From positions 1 through 28,374 of the forward strand of contig DASRSE010000308.1 of the NCBI GenBank assembly GCA_035656655.1: a stretch of 28,374 bases of DNA. Reading direction: 5' to 3'. The position numbers were made by a program, and so were the translations under genes. The notes under the pieces were generated by a model. That model was not told where the DNA came from. It made no database searches and saw only the letters and a list, made by a program, of their open reading frames with translations. Source of the stretch: DASRSE01 sp035656655. Lineage in GTDB: Bacteria; Planctomycetota; Planctomycetia; Pirellulales; DASRSE01. Below are positions 1 through 6,824 of this stretch, one piece after another (within the stretch, counting starts at the first letter, position 1; every line of letters begins with the position of its first letter).

Positions 1-1330
1 GCGCGAACTGCGTGCCGAGGGCCGCCGGAACCGAAAAGCCCATCGACGTATAGTAAGCCGGCGAGACGAACTCGGTGCGATTCTTCACGCACAATTCCGC
101 CGCCCCGAATAAAGCATCGCCAATGTCCGCAATCACGATCGAGCTTTCGTCGAGGACCTCGTTCACGCGCCGCATCAGCCGAGCAATCGACATCGGCCGG
201 TCCGGTTCGAGCACGTACGGTTCGAGCACCTCGATCGGCCGCTTCGGCAACGGGCGCGATGGCGGGTGTAGGCCGCTGTCGGCCAGTTGGTGGATAAATT
301 CGTCCAGCATAATGTCATGATAGTGATGATGGCGGATCCGCAATTGCTCGCTGGTCGCGTAGATGCAGCGGCTCGGATCGAGCGTCGCCGTGTAGATTCC
401 GAGATTGATGTCGGTCATGAAGGTGCCGAGCAGGATCACGCAATCGCTCTCTTCGACGAAGCGGCTGACTTCGTCGCGCCCCATTGCCCCCTCGTAAATG
501 CCGACGTAGAGCGGATGCGTTTCGCTGATGACGCTCTTGCCCAAGAGGGTCGATGCGATCGGCAGATTGGCCCCCTCGGCGAGCCGCGTCACGGCGTCTT
601 GCAACCCGAAGCGGTGAATTTCCACCCCCGCAATGAGGACTGGCCGCTGGCTAGCGTTGATCCAGGCCGCCGCTTCCGCCACGGCCTCCGAGAGCACGTG
701 CGGGTCGCTGTGGGCTTCGACGGGCCGAAACGCATAGGGCGCCTCCGGAACGACCGTCACCATGTCGCGCGGAATCTCGATGTAGACGGGCCGTTTGTAG
801 CGCGCGGCCGCATCGAGCACACGGTCGATTTCGCGAAAGGCGATCGTCGGATCGTCGAGATCGGTCCCGGCGACGCAGAGCTTTTCAAACACCTCCATCT
901 GCGTGTAAAAATCACGAACCTTATGATGGAGCAACGGATTGTTGATCCGTTCGCGGAGTCCCGGGGCTCCGCTGATGAGCACGACCGGCGACTTTTCGGC
1001 ATACGCACCGGCAATCGCGTTGCAGGTGCTCAAGCCGCCGACGCAATAGGTCACGCAGACCGCCCCCATCCCATTCACCCGCGCATAGGCGTCCGCGGCA
1101 AAACCGGCGTTGTCCTCGCGCGTGCAGCCGACCACGTTCAGGTGGCTGGCCTCGAGCATGCTGTAAAAGGTGAGGATGTAGTCGCCCGGAATCCCGAACA
1201 CATCGCGAATGCCGTAATCCGCCAAGCGGCGAATCAGATACTCGCCGATCGACAAGCCGCTGATGCTCTGGGCCTCGGTGACCGTCCGCACATCGCGCGA
1301 CGGCGTCGGGATCGGGCTAGATCGATTCAT
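1..1330 (-). CDS. Thiamine-diphosphate-dependent 2-keto acid decarboxylase (pyruvate/indolepyruvate decarboxylase-like), partial
   Basis: Non-oxidative decarboxylase of a 2-keto acid, presumably cytoplasmic. The first 443 residues are in the window; the C-terminal cofactor domain, with the expected GDG...N motif, lies beyond the left edge. The N-terminal Pyr domain has GIPGDY near residue 47 and the activating glutamate E72 in REDNAGFAADAYAR, matching NELNAGYAADGYAR of pyruvate decarboxylase. The adjacent pair H135-H136 (NPLLHH) is the HH signature of the PDC/IPDC branch; acetolactate synthases lack it. A GDALFG segment near residue 398 begins the PP domain. The ATG at 1330 is preceded by GAGGAG about ten bases upstream. 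It overlaps the stop of the upstream membrane-protein gene by 14 bases, so the two are probably translationally coupled. The substrate (pyruvate, phenylpyruvate or indolepyruvate) cannot be read from the sequence. Confidence 0.9.
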   Translation of the reverse strand, partial: MNRSSPIPTPSRDVRTVTEAQSISGLSIGEYLIRRLADYGIRDVFGIPGDYILTFYSMLEASHLNVVGCTREDNAGFAADAYARVNGMGAVCVTYCVGGLSTCNAIAGAYAEKSPVVLISGAPGLRERINNPLLHHKVRDFYTQMEVFEKLCVAGTDLDDPTIAFREIDRVLDAAARYKRPVYIEIPRDMVTVVPEAPYAFRPVEAHSDPHVLSEAVAEAAAWINASQRPVLIAGVEIHRFGLQDAVTRLAEGANLPIASTLLGKSVISETHPLYVGIYEGAMGRDEVSRFVEESDCVILLGTFMTDINLGIYTATLDPSRCIYATSEQLRIRHHHYHDIMLDEFIHQLADSGLHPPSRPLPKRPIEVLEPYVLEPDRPMSIARLMRRVNEVLDESSIVIADIGDALFGAAELCVKNRTEFVSPAYYTSMGFSVPAALGTQFA

Positions 1331-1619
1331 CTTCGGCGTGCTCCTCGGCCGGATCGGCTGGATAGTTCGGTTCGTCATCGTCCGCCGCTTGTTGAGCAAG
1401 CACCGCGCGGCGATGACGCAGCAATAAGTACCAAAAAAGTTGAAACAGGGCCACGCAGCCCAGCACCGTCAATGGCCGGCGGATGTCGTAGACGTGGACT
1501 TCTTGACGCGTGTACATGAAGTACGAGCCGGCAGCCAGGATTCCGCCCCAAATCCAGAGAGCCAGAGAGACCCAGCGAGTCAAGCTTTGCGGCGGCGGAT
1601 CGAATTCTTGCTCGGTCAT
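1317..1619 (-). CDS. Small two-helix membrane protein with acidic tail
   Basis: Unrecognised protein of 100 residues. It has a short polar N-terminus, a hydrophobic segment at about 17-36 (WVSLALWIWGGILAAGSYF), a basic/polar loop (YTRQEVHVYDIRRP), a second hydrophobic segment at about 49-67, an RHRR cluster, and a C-terminal tail of some 25 residues rich in Asp and Glu. The ATG at 1619 is preferred over an in-frame TTG at 1643 because it begins a conventional protein (MTEQEFDPPP) and TTG has no ribosome site. The end overlaps the start of the decarboxylase gene by 14 bases on the same strand, so the two form an operon. A role with the decarboxylase is only suggested by this coupling. The hydrophobic pattern and tight overlap make it likely real. 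Confidence 0.7.
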   Translation of the reverse strand: MTEQEFDPPPQSLTRWVSLALWIWGGILAAGSYFMYTRQEVHVYDIRRPLTVLGCVALFQLFWYLLLRHRRAVLAQQAADDDEPNYPADPAEEHAEDESI

Positions 1620-2193
1620 GAACCCTAGGTCTCGCCCTGACAATAGCAGTGCGAGCAGAAAAAAGCAGTAGGCTGGCGGATTCGCTCCGGCGCGGAACTA
1701 CGGCGGACCGCTCCTCTCCGCAAACGCCATCGATCTCGTCTGCCGAAAGCGCCATCCAGGCGATTCCGCCGGATCGCCCTGAAGGCAAGCCGAACCATAA
1801 CTTCGTCTTCCCTCTTTCCCTTCAGCGGAAAGTGAGAGACGAAGAAACAGCGGAGTTCTTTTCCGGCTGCCGTTGAACCGGTCTGCCGAGACCGTGCGGG
1901 CCGCCGAACTTGCCCATTTAAACGATACCGGCGGCCCGCTTCATTTCAAGGTCATCGACTTGATACGCGTTTGTCATCAAGCGGATTACATTTTCGCACG
2001 CGCGCCCCGCGGCACGGCCAGTTTCCGCGGCAAATCTGGCCTAATTCGGCCATTTTTGCCCGCTGCCTTGCGCCGCGATTCGATTGGCACGCGGTCTGCA
2101 TTTTTCTTGAATCAGAACAGAAATTTAAGCCGCCACGCCTCATCGGGCATGCTTGGCGGCTCTTTCCAAGATACCCGAACCAAGGAGAAAATC
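1620..2193. other. Intergenic region between divergent genes
   Basis: 574 bases between a minus-strand membrane protein and a plus-strand exported protein. No protein with recognisable features is encoded. The only structure seen is an imperfect long hairpin at 1801-1844 (listed separately) and a weak inverted pair CTTGAT/ATCAAG at 1959-1981. Promoters for both flanking genes should lie here, but no convincing -35/-10 pair was found. Confidence 0.6.
1801..1844. repeat. Imperfect inverted repeat (hairpin) in intergenic DNA
   Basis: The left arm 1801-1819 (CTTCGTCTTCCCTCTTTCC) pairs with the right arm 1827-1844 (GGAAAGTGAGAGACGAAG) around a 7-base loop. CTTCGTCT/AGACGAAG and TTTCC/GGAAA are perfect, with a mismatched middle. 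No T-run follows on either strand, so it is not a standard terminator. It sits upstream of both divergent genes. Confidence 0.5.
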
Positions 2194-2517
2194 ATGCGAC
2201 GCGTTTTACTGACAGCAATGGTGGCGACGTTGGTAGGCTTGGGCGGAGTGTTCATGGGCGCCGGAACCACCTCCGCGCACGAGTGGGATCACCACGGCTG
2301 GGACCACCACGATCGCTATGCCGCGCATTATTATCCCAGCTATAACGTGCGGATCGCTCCGCCCACCGTCGTCGGCTACCCGCCGGCGTACGTGCCGGCG
2401 CCGGAAGTGATTGTTCCGCAACCGATCGTCCAGCCTGCGCCGCGGCCAGTCTATGTTGAACCGCGAGCGACGTTCACGTACCGCAGTCGTGGCTTGTCGC
2501 TCGGAATCGGCTTCTGA
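2194..2517 (+). CDS. Small exported His/Tyr/Pro-rich protein
   Basis: Unrecognised 107-residue protein. A clear signal peptide (MRR followed by a hydrophobic run, ending TTSA) predicts cleavage after residue 28. The mature protein starts with a histidine- and tryptophan-rich stretch (HEWDHHGWDHHDRY), continues with a Tyr-rich segment, then a proline/valine-rich part with repeated VxPxP units (VPAPEVIVPQPIVQPAP), and ends RSRGLSLGIGF. The ATG at 2194 is preceded by AAGGAG at 2182-2187. The reading frame stays open 321 bases further upstream, but those starts lack a ribosome site and would bury the signal peptide. The His-rich N-terminus could bind metal; this is inference. Similar short exported proteins of low complexity are common in planctomycetes. 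A strong terminator follows. Confidence 0.8.
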   Translation: MRRVLLTAMVATLVGLGGVFMGAGTTSAHEWDHHGWDHHDRYAAHYYPSYNVRIAPPTVVGYPPAYVPAPEVIVPQPIVQPAPRPVYVEPRATFTYRSRGLSLGIGF

Positions 2518-2550
2518 GCGAATTCCAAGCAACCCTTCTGGTCGTCATTC

Positions 2551-2595
2551 GCCTCTTCCGAAGCTCGGGCTCCTTCGGAAGAGGCTTTTTTATTT
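2551..2595 (+). terminator. Rho-independent terminator after the exported His-rich protein gene
   Basis: A perfect 13-base-pair stem (GCCTCTTCCGAAG at 2551-2563 with CTTCGGAAGAGGC at 2573-2585) encloses a 9-base loop and is followed by TTTTTT and ATTT. It starts 33 bases after the stop codon at 2517. There is no T-run on the other strand, so it serves the plus-strand gene only. Confidence 0.93.
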
Positions 2596-2659
2596 GCCCC
2601 TGTGGCGAGACGCAGTCCGCCGAGCGTACTTCGTTCTTGCCGGAGCCGGCGGCATTTGG

Positions 2660-3628
2660 TCACTCCACCGCCGGGGCGGGAAATCCCAGTCGCTTGTCCG
2701 CGAGCCAGTTGCGCAGCGGCTGGCCCGCCTGATAGCGGCGCAAATTCTCGCAAAAGAACTCGGTCATGTCGTCGATTCGGCGGGCGCTTTGGCCGCCAAC
2801 ATGCGGTGTCAAAATCAGATTCGGCTGGTCCCATAGCCGGCTCGATTCGGGCAACGGTTCCGTATAGGTTACGTCGAGTCCGGCTCCTGCCAACTGGCCC
2901 GACTCTAGCGCCGCGATCAGGTCGGCTTCGACCACCAGCGGTCCGCGCGCGACATTGATGAGAAACGAACCGCGCCGCATCCGCGCGAAAGCCGCCGAAT
3001 CGATCATGTCGCGCGTCGCGTCGGTGAGCGGCGCCGCCAGGATGAGAATGTCGAGTTCGGGCAAGATCTCGTTCAGCGCGCCGGGTGGGAGCAATCGCTC
3101 GACTTGGGGCGGCCGATCGATCGGAAACCAATCGGTCGCGAGAATCCTGGTTTTGAAGGGCGCCAGCACTTCGGCCAGCCGCCGGCCATTTCCCCCAAGC
3201 CCGACAATTCCGATCGTGCTGCGATGAAGATCGCGCGTGGGTCGGCGGATAAACTCCTGACGTTGTTGGGCGCGGAAAAAGAGCGGCAAGCTGCGCAGCA
3301 ACCCGGTCAAGAGGGCGATGGTATGGTCGGCGACTTGATCAGCAAGAACGCCCGACGCGCTGGTCACCGTGATCTCCGATTGAACGACCGACGGGACGAG
3401 GCAATGATCCATGCCGGCGGCCGACGATTGAATCCAGCGCAGCCGGCCTTGGCGAACGACCTCATCCCAAGGAACCGGCACCTTGGCATGTCCGCAAAAA
3501 ATGTCCGCCGTCAGAATCTCGGTCCCAATGTGTTCTTGGCCCGCATTGATGATTTCCGCATTGGGCGCCGCGGCGGCAATTCGGTCCAAGTGCTGGGCTT
3601 CGACGGGGTAGCACAAAACAATCCGCAT
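2660..3628 (-). CDS. D-2-hydroxyacid dehydrogenase (NAD-dependent)
   Basis: Cytoplasmic oxidoreductase of the D-isomer-specific 2-hydroxyacid dehydrogenase family, 322 residues, the usual length. The Rossmann motif is GLGGNG at 143-148. The acidic residue closing the second strand (ATDW, D166) suggests NAD rather than NADP. Catalytic residues are visible: R228 in INVARGP, E257 in DVTYTEPLP, and H276 in LTPHVGG. The start is ambiguous. The ATG at 3628 (MRIVLCYP) has GAGGA about six bases upstream; an in-frame ATG at 3640 would add four residues but has no ribosome site. The gene stands alone, opposite in direction to both neighbours. The substrate (glyoxylate, hydroxypyruvate, phosphoglycerate or other) is not determined; there is no ACT domain, which argues against a typical SerA. 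Confidence 0.92.
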   Translation of the reverse strand: MRIVLCYPVEAQHLDRIAAAAPNAEIINAGQEHIGTEILTADIFCGHAKVPVPWDEVVRQGRLRWIQSSAAGMDHCLVPSVVQSEITVTSASGVLADQVADHTIALLTGLLRSLPLFFRAQQRQEFIRRPTRDLHRSTIGIVGLGGNGRRLAEVLAPFKTRILATDWFPIDRPPQVERLLPPGALNEILPELDILILAAPLTDATRDMIDSAAFARMRRGSFLINVARGPLVVEADLIAALESGQLAGAGLDVTYTEPLPESSRLWDQPNLILTPHVGGQSARRIDDMTEFFCENLRRYQAGQPLRNWLADKRLGFPAPAVE

Positions 3629-3900
3629 CACATTCCTCATCTACAAAAAATGAGTTCCCGCCCATTTCAGCGCCCGGACTGTTCGGCGCCGGCGAGCCAT
3701 GCTGACCCGCATTCGCTGAGCATCCGCCGCCGCACACTGGGCTCCATTTCTCCGGTTGTAATCGATCGTCCGTCGCCACGCGAGCCGCTTCAACTCGAAA
3801 TAAATCGAGCGCAATTCGGCCGAATGTAAGCGGAGCTGTCAAAGGAAAAACCAAGCCATGCGTCGAGCCGCCCCTCGCTGTTGGCTGGCACGGGGGGCCA

Positions 3901-4062
3901 CGCCGTTTCCCTCCCGTCATTCCCGCGGAGGCGGGAATCCAGCGGCCGAATTATCAACGCCGTTTCGCTCCCGTCATTCCCGCGCCGGCGGGAATCCAGC
4001 GGCCGAATTATCAACGCCGCTCCCCTCCCGTCATTCCCGCGCAGGCGGGAATCCAGCGGCCG
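3901..4062. repeat. Tandem 57-base repeats, each with a dRS3/REP-like palindrome (3 copies)
   Basis: Copies are at 3901-3957, 3958-4014 and 4015 to about 4062 (third copy incomplete). Each contains CCGTCATTCCCGC, a variable four-base centre, then GCGGGAATCCAGCGGCCG. The palindromes ATTCCCGC-N4-GCGGGAAT lie at 3919-3938, 3976-3995 and 4033-4052, with centres GGAG, GCCG and GCAG. They match the ATTCCC-N8-GGGAAT form known as dRS3 in Neisseria and seen in many genomes. The unit length is a multiple of three, which keeps several false frames open on both strands. Confidence 0.93.
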
Positions 4063-4115
4063 GCAAGGCGACGGCGCGAGGGATTGCCGATTTCCCTTGG
4101 GGTCGGCGGACATGG

Positions 4116-4121
4116 TAGAAT
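4116..4121 (+). promoter_or_regulatory. Possible -10 element upstream of the phosphoesterase gene
   Basis: TAGAAT in the context CATGGTAGAATCC, with an extended-type TGG just before it. It lies 135 bases before the ATG at 4256. The only TTG-type hexamer nearby (TTGGGG) is 14 bases upstream, which is too close, so support is weak. Confidence 0.2.
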
Positions 4122-4255
4122 CCAGGTTCGCCGTTCGGGTGCGGCTCGAATCGATCCGGTCGAGATGGATTGCTTTCGCTGCATGATGCTCCCGTAGCTA
4201 GCTTTTTTGATCCGCCACGTTCTCGAATTTTTCATCTCCACTGTGGAGGCGTGCC

Positions 4256-5167
4256 ATGCCTTTTTATGTTCCGCCTGTTTCGCGCCGTTCGTTTCTGGCT
4301 GGGGCGGCTGCCGCCGGGGCCGGCTGTTTGGCTCCGCGCGCCCTCTGGGGCGCCGGCGAAAAGCCGCTCGATCCGCACCACTGGGCGCTCATTTCGGATC
4401 CGCATATCTGGGAAAAACGGAATGAAATCGTGCGGAAAACGAACATGGCCGCCAATCTGGAAAAGGTTTGCGCCGAGATTGTCGCGCAAGAAACTTTGCC
4501 GGGAACTGTCTTGTGCAATGGCGATTGCGCCTACAAAGATGGGCTGATTGCCGACTATCAATTGTTCGTCGAGTTGACCAAAGGATTCAAATCAGCCGGC
4601 ATCGCGCAGTATCTGACCCTGGGCAATCACGATCAGCGCGAGCACTTTTGGGAGGTCCTCAAAAACGCGCCGGCTGATCATCCGCCGGTCGAACATAAGT
4701 TCGTGCAGTTCGTGGCCGGCGAACGGGCGAATTGGATCATCCTCGATTCGCTTGATCAAACGAACAAAACTCCCGGCTTGCTCGGCGAAAAACAACTCGC
4801 GTGGCTCGCCAAAACGCTCGACGCGCACGCCGACCATCCGACCATCGTCACCTCGCACCATCATCCGGAAAGCGAGTTGCTCCGGTCGGGCGGGCTCATC
4901 GACACCAAGGCGCTGCTCGAGATTCTCTTGCCCCGCAAACAAGTCAAGGCTTTGATGTTCGGCCACACGCATCGTTGGTCGGTGAGCGAAAGCAGCGGGC
5001 TGCATCTGATCAACCTTCCGCCGGTCGGATACCTGTTCGTCGAGGGGGATCCCAACGGCTGGGCAAATTTTCATCTGCGAACCGACGGGGCGACGCTCGA
5101 ACTGCATGCGCTCGACAAGAAGCACCCCTTGAATGGCGACAAACATGAACTAAAGTGGCGGACGTAG
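4256..5167 (+). CDS. Tat-exported metallophosphoesterase
   Basis: Calcineurin-like phosphoesterase of 303 residues with the two-metal centre spread over family motifs: D48-x-H50 (SDPHIW), GD at 89-90, GNHD at 123-126, a histidine run SHHH at 200-203, and GHTH at 236-239. The N-terminus has a twin-arginine signal (SRRSFLAG at 9-16 followed by an alanine-rich hydrophobic stretch), so the folded, metal-loaded enzyme should be exported. The ATG has TGGAGG ending eight bases upstream. The natural substrate (phosphomonoester, phosphodiester or nucleotide) cannot be told from the sequence. The next gene begins 46 bases downstream on the same strand and may be co-transcribed. Confidence 0.92.
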   Translation: MPFYVPPVSRRSFLAGAAAAGAGCLAPRALWGAGEKPLDPHHWALISDPHIWEKRNEIVRKTNMAANLEKVCAEIVAQETLPGTVLCNGDCAYKDGLIADYQLFVELTKGFKSAGIAQYLTLGNHDQREHFWEVLKNAPADHPPVEHKFVQFVAGERANWIILDSLDQTNKTPGLLGEKQLAWLAKTLDAHADHPTIVTSHHHPESELLRSGGLIDTKALLEILLPRKQVKALMFGHTHRWSVSESSGLHLINLPPVGYLFVEGDPNGWANFHLRTDGATLELHALDKKHPLNGDKHELKWRT

Positions 5168-5213
5168 CCGCCGCGCGCCGGCGCGCCAATAGTCACCCTG
5201 GGTTGGATCGGCC

Positions 5214-6722
5214 ATGAACTCGACCGTTTTTGAAAAGCTCTGCCGCGACGCGCGCGAAACCGCGCTGCTCGGCTCCGTCGAATCCTTGCTCGGCTGGGAC
5301 GAACGGACGATGATGCCGTCGGCCGCCGGCGAATATCGCGCGGAGCAAATGACGCTGCTGGCAGGCATGATCCACGAGCGGCGGACCAACCCTCGAGTTG
5401 GCCAGTGGCTGGACGAATTGCTGGCCGCGCCCGAGGGGCAAAATCGCCATACCGAGCTGGGGGCGACGATCCATCAGTTGAAGCGGCAATACGATAAAAA
5501 GGTGAAGCTGCCGCAGCGCCTCGTGGAAGAGTTGACGCGGACTTCGGTGCTGGGCCAGCAAACTTGGGTGGAAGCGCGCGCGGCGGACGATTTTGCGCGG
5601 TTTCGCCCGTTGCTCGAACAGACGATCGCGCTCAAGCGCGAACAGGCCGACGCACTTGGATATCCCGAATGCCGCTACGACGCCTTGCTGGACGAGTACG
5701 AGCCACAAGCGTTGACTTCGCAAGTCGCCCAAGTCTTGGCCGAGCTCCGCGCGCAGTTGGTGCCGCTGGTCGCCGCGATCCGCGATTCGGGCCGCCGGCC
5801 TGACACGCGTTTTCTCAAGGCCCATTTTCCTGCCGCGATTCAAGAAGAGTTTGGCAAGTTGGCGGCCGCGGAAATCGGTTTTGAGTTTCAACGCGGCCGG
5901 CTGGATATCACGGCCCATCCATTTTGCACGAGCGTCGGCCCCCACGATTGCCGGATCACGACGCGGTACGAGGAAGACTATTTTCCGAGCGCTTTTTTTG
6001 GGGTGCTCCACGAAGCGGGGCACGGAATCTACGACCAAGGGCTGCTACCGGAGCAGTATGGCCTGCCGCTGGGCGAGGCGGTGTCGCTCGGCATCCACGA
6101 GTCGCAATCGCGGCTGTGGGAGAACCTGGTCGGGCGCAGCCGCGGCTTTTGGGAGCATTTTTATCCGGCCTTGCAGCAGCGTTTCCCCGATTTGAAACGA
6201 GTGGCCGAAGCCGATTTCTATTTCGCCATCAACGACGTCCAGCCTTCGCTGATTCGAGTCGAGGCCGACGAGGCCACGTACAATTTGCACATCTTGATTC
6301 GCTTTGAGTTGGAACAAGCGCTGCTCAACGACGAGTTGCGCGTCGCCGATTTGCCGGGAGCTTGGCGCGAGAAGTACGAGCATTATCTGGGCCTGACGCC
6401 GCCGAACAACGCGGACGGCGTCCTCCAAGATATTCACTGGAGCGCCGGCCTAATCGGCTACTTTCCGACCTATTCGCTCGGAAATCTCTACGCGGCTCAG
6501 TTTTTCGAGCGGGCCAATCAAGACCTGGGGGGCTTGCAGGACTTATTTCGAGCCGGCGATTTTACGCCCTTGCGGCAGTGGTTGCGGAAGGAATTGCACG
6601 AGCCAGGGCAGCGCTACTCCGCTACCGAATTGGTCGAGCGCGTGACCGGCAAACAACTTTCGCATGTGCCCTTGATGCGCCATTTGCGCGGCAAGCTCGG
6701 CCCCCTCTATGGCCTCGCTTGA
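5214..6722 (+). CDS. M32 family metallocarboxypeptidase (carboxypeptidase Taq type)
   Basis: Zinc carboxypeptidase removing C-terminal residues from peptides. At 502 residues it has the normal family length, with no signal peptide, so it is cytoplasmic. All M32 signatures are visible: HPF, D-x-R-x-T (DCRITT), HEAGH at 266-270 with the two zinc histidines and catalytic glutamate, HESQ (HESQSRLWEN) providing the third ligand region, IRxxAD (IRVEAD) and GxxQDxHW (GVLQDIHW). LGWDE near the N-terminus is also typical. The ATG at 5214 gives the standard N-terminus, although only a weak ribosome site (GGTTGGAT) precedes it. It lies between the phosphoesterase and the phosphotransferase genes; no functional link is evident beyond shared direction. 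Confidence 0.96.
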   Translation: MNSTVFEKLCRDARETALLGSVESLLGWDERTMMPSAAGEYRAEQMTLLAGMIHERRTNPRVGQWLDELLAAPEGQNRHTELGATIHQLKRQYDKKVKLPQRLVEELTRTSVLGQQTWVEARAADDFARFRPLLEQTIALKREQADALGYPECRYDALLDEYEPQALTSQVAQVLAELRAQLVPLVAAIRDSGRRPDTRFLKAHFPAAIQEEFGKLAAAEIGFEFQRGRLDITAHPFCTSVGPHDCRITTRYEEDYFPSAFFGVLHEAGHGIYDQGLLPEQYGLPLGEAVSLGIHESQSRLWENLVGRSRGFWEHFYPALQQRFPDLKRVAEADFYFAINDVQPSLIRVEADEATYNLHILIRFELEQALLNDELRVADLPGAWREKYEHYLGLTPPNNADGVLQDIHWSAGLIGYFPTYSLGNLYAAQFFERANQDLGGLQDLFRAGDFTPLRQWLRKELHEPGQRYSATELVERVTGKQLSHVPLMRHLRGKLGPLYGLA

Positions 6723-6824
6723 AAGCCCTCGGCGACGACGCCGTGCGGCCCGCGCACGGGCCAACCGCTCCGGGACCCTGGCTCAGCCCTTTCCCGTTTC
6801 AGACGCCAATTCCAATCTCCGCCC

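Larger units (their letters stand above)
3629..4255. other. Intergenic region with repeat array and upstream region of the phosphoesterase gene
   Basis: 627 bases between a minus-strand dehydrogenase and a plus-strand phosphoesterase. The middle holds three tandem 57-base repeats (listed separately). The right part has a -10-like TAGAAT at 4116-4121 without a convincing -35. Open frames through this region are products of the repeat and are not genes. Confidence 0.6.

Noticed and set aside
287..1519. Plus-strand open frame of 410 codons
   Set aside because: It is antisense to the decarboxylase gene, whose minus-strand frame carries clear family motifs. The plus-strand translation is Arg/Asp/His-rich with no motif.
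1649..1876. 75-codon plus-strand frame in the intergenic region
   Set aside because: No ribosome site and no hydrophobic or domain pattern, and it spans the hairpin at 1801-1844.
1873..2193. N-terminal extension of the His-rich exported protein
   Set aside because: The frame is open, but the ATG at 2194 has AAGGAG and begins a signal peptide that an extension would bury.
3901..4062. Possible CRISPR array
   Set aside because: Copies are directly adjacent with almost no unique spacer, each contains its own palindrome, there are only three, and no cas gene is present.
3790..4186. Overlapping frames through the 57-base repeats with SRHSRAGGNPAA-like or LDSRLRGNDG-like repeats
   Set aside because: These are false proteins produced by a palindromic repeat whose unit is a multiple of three bases; the same strings are common mis-annotations in many genomes.
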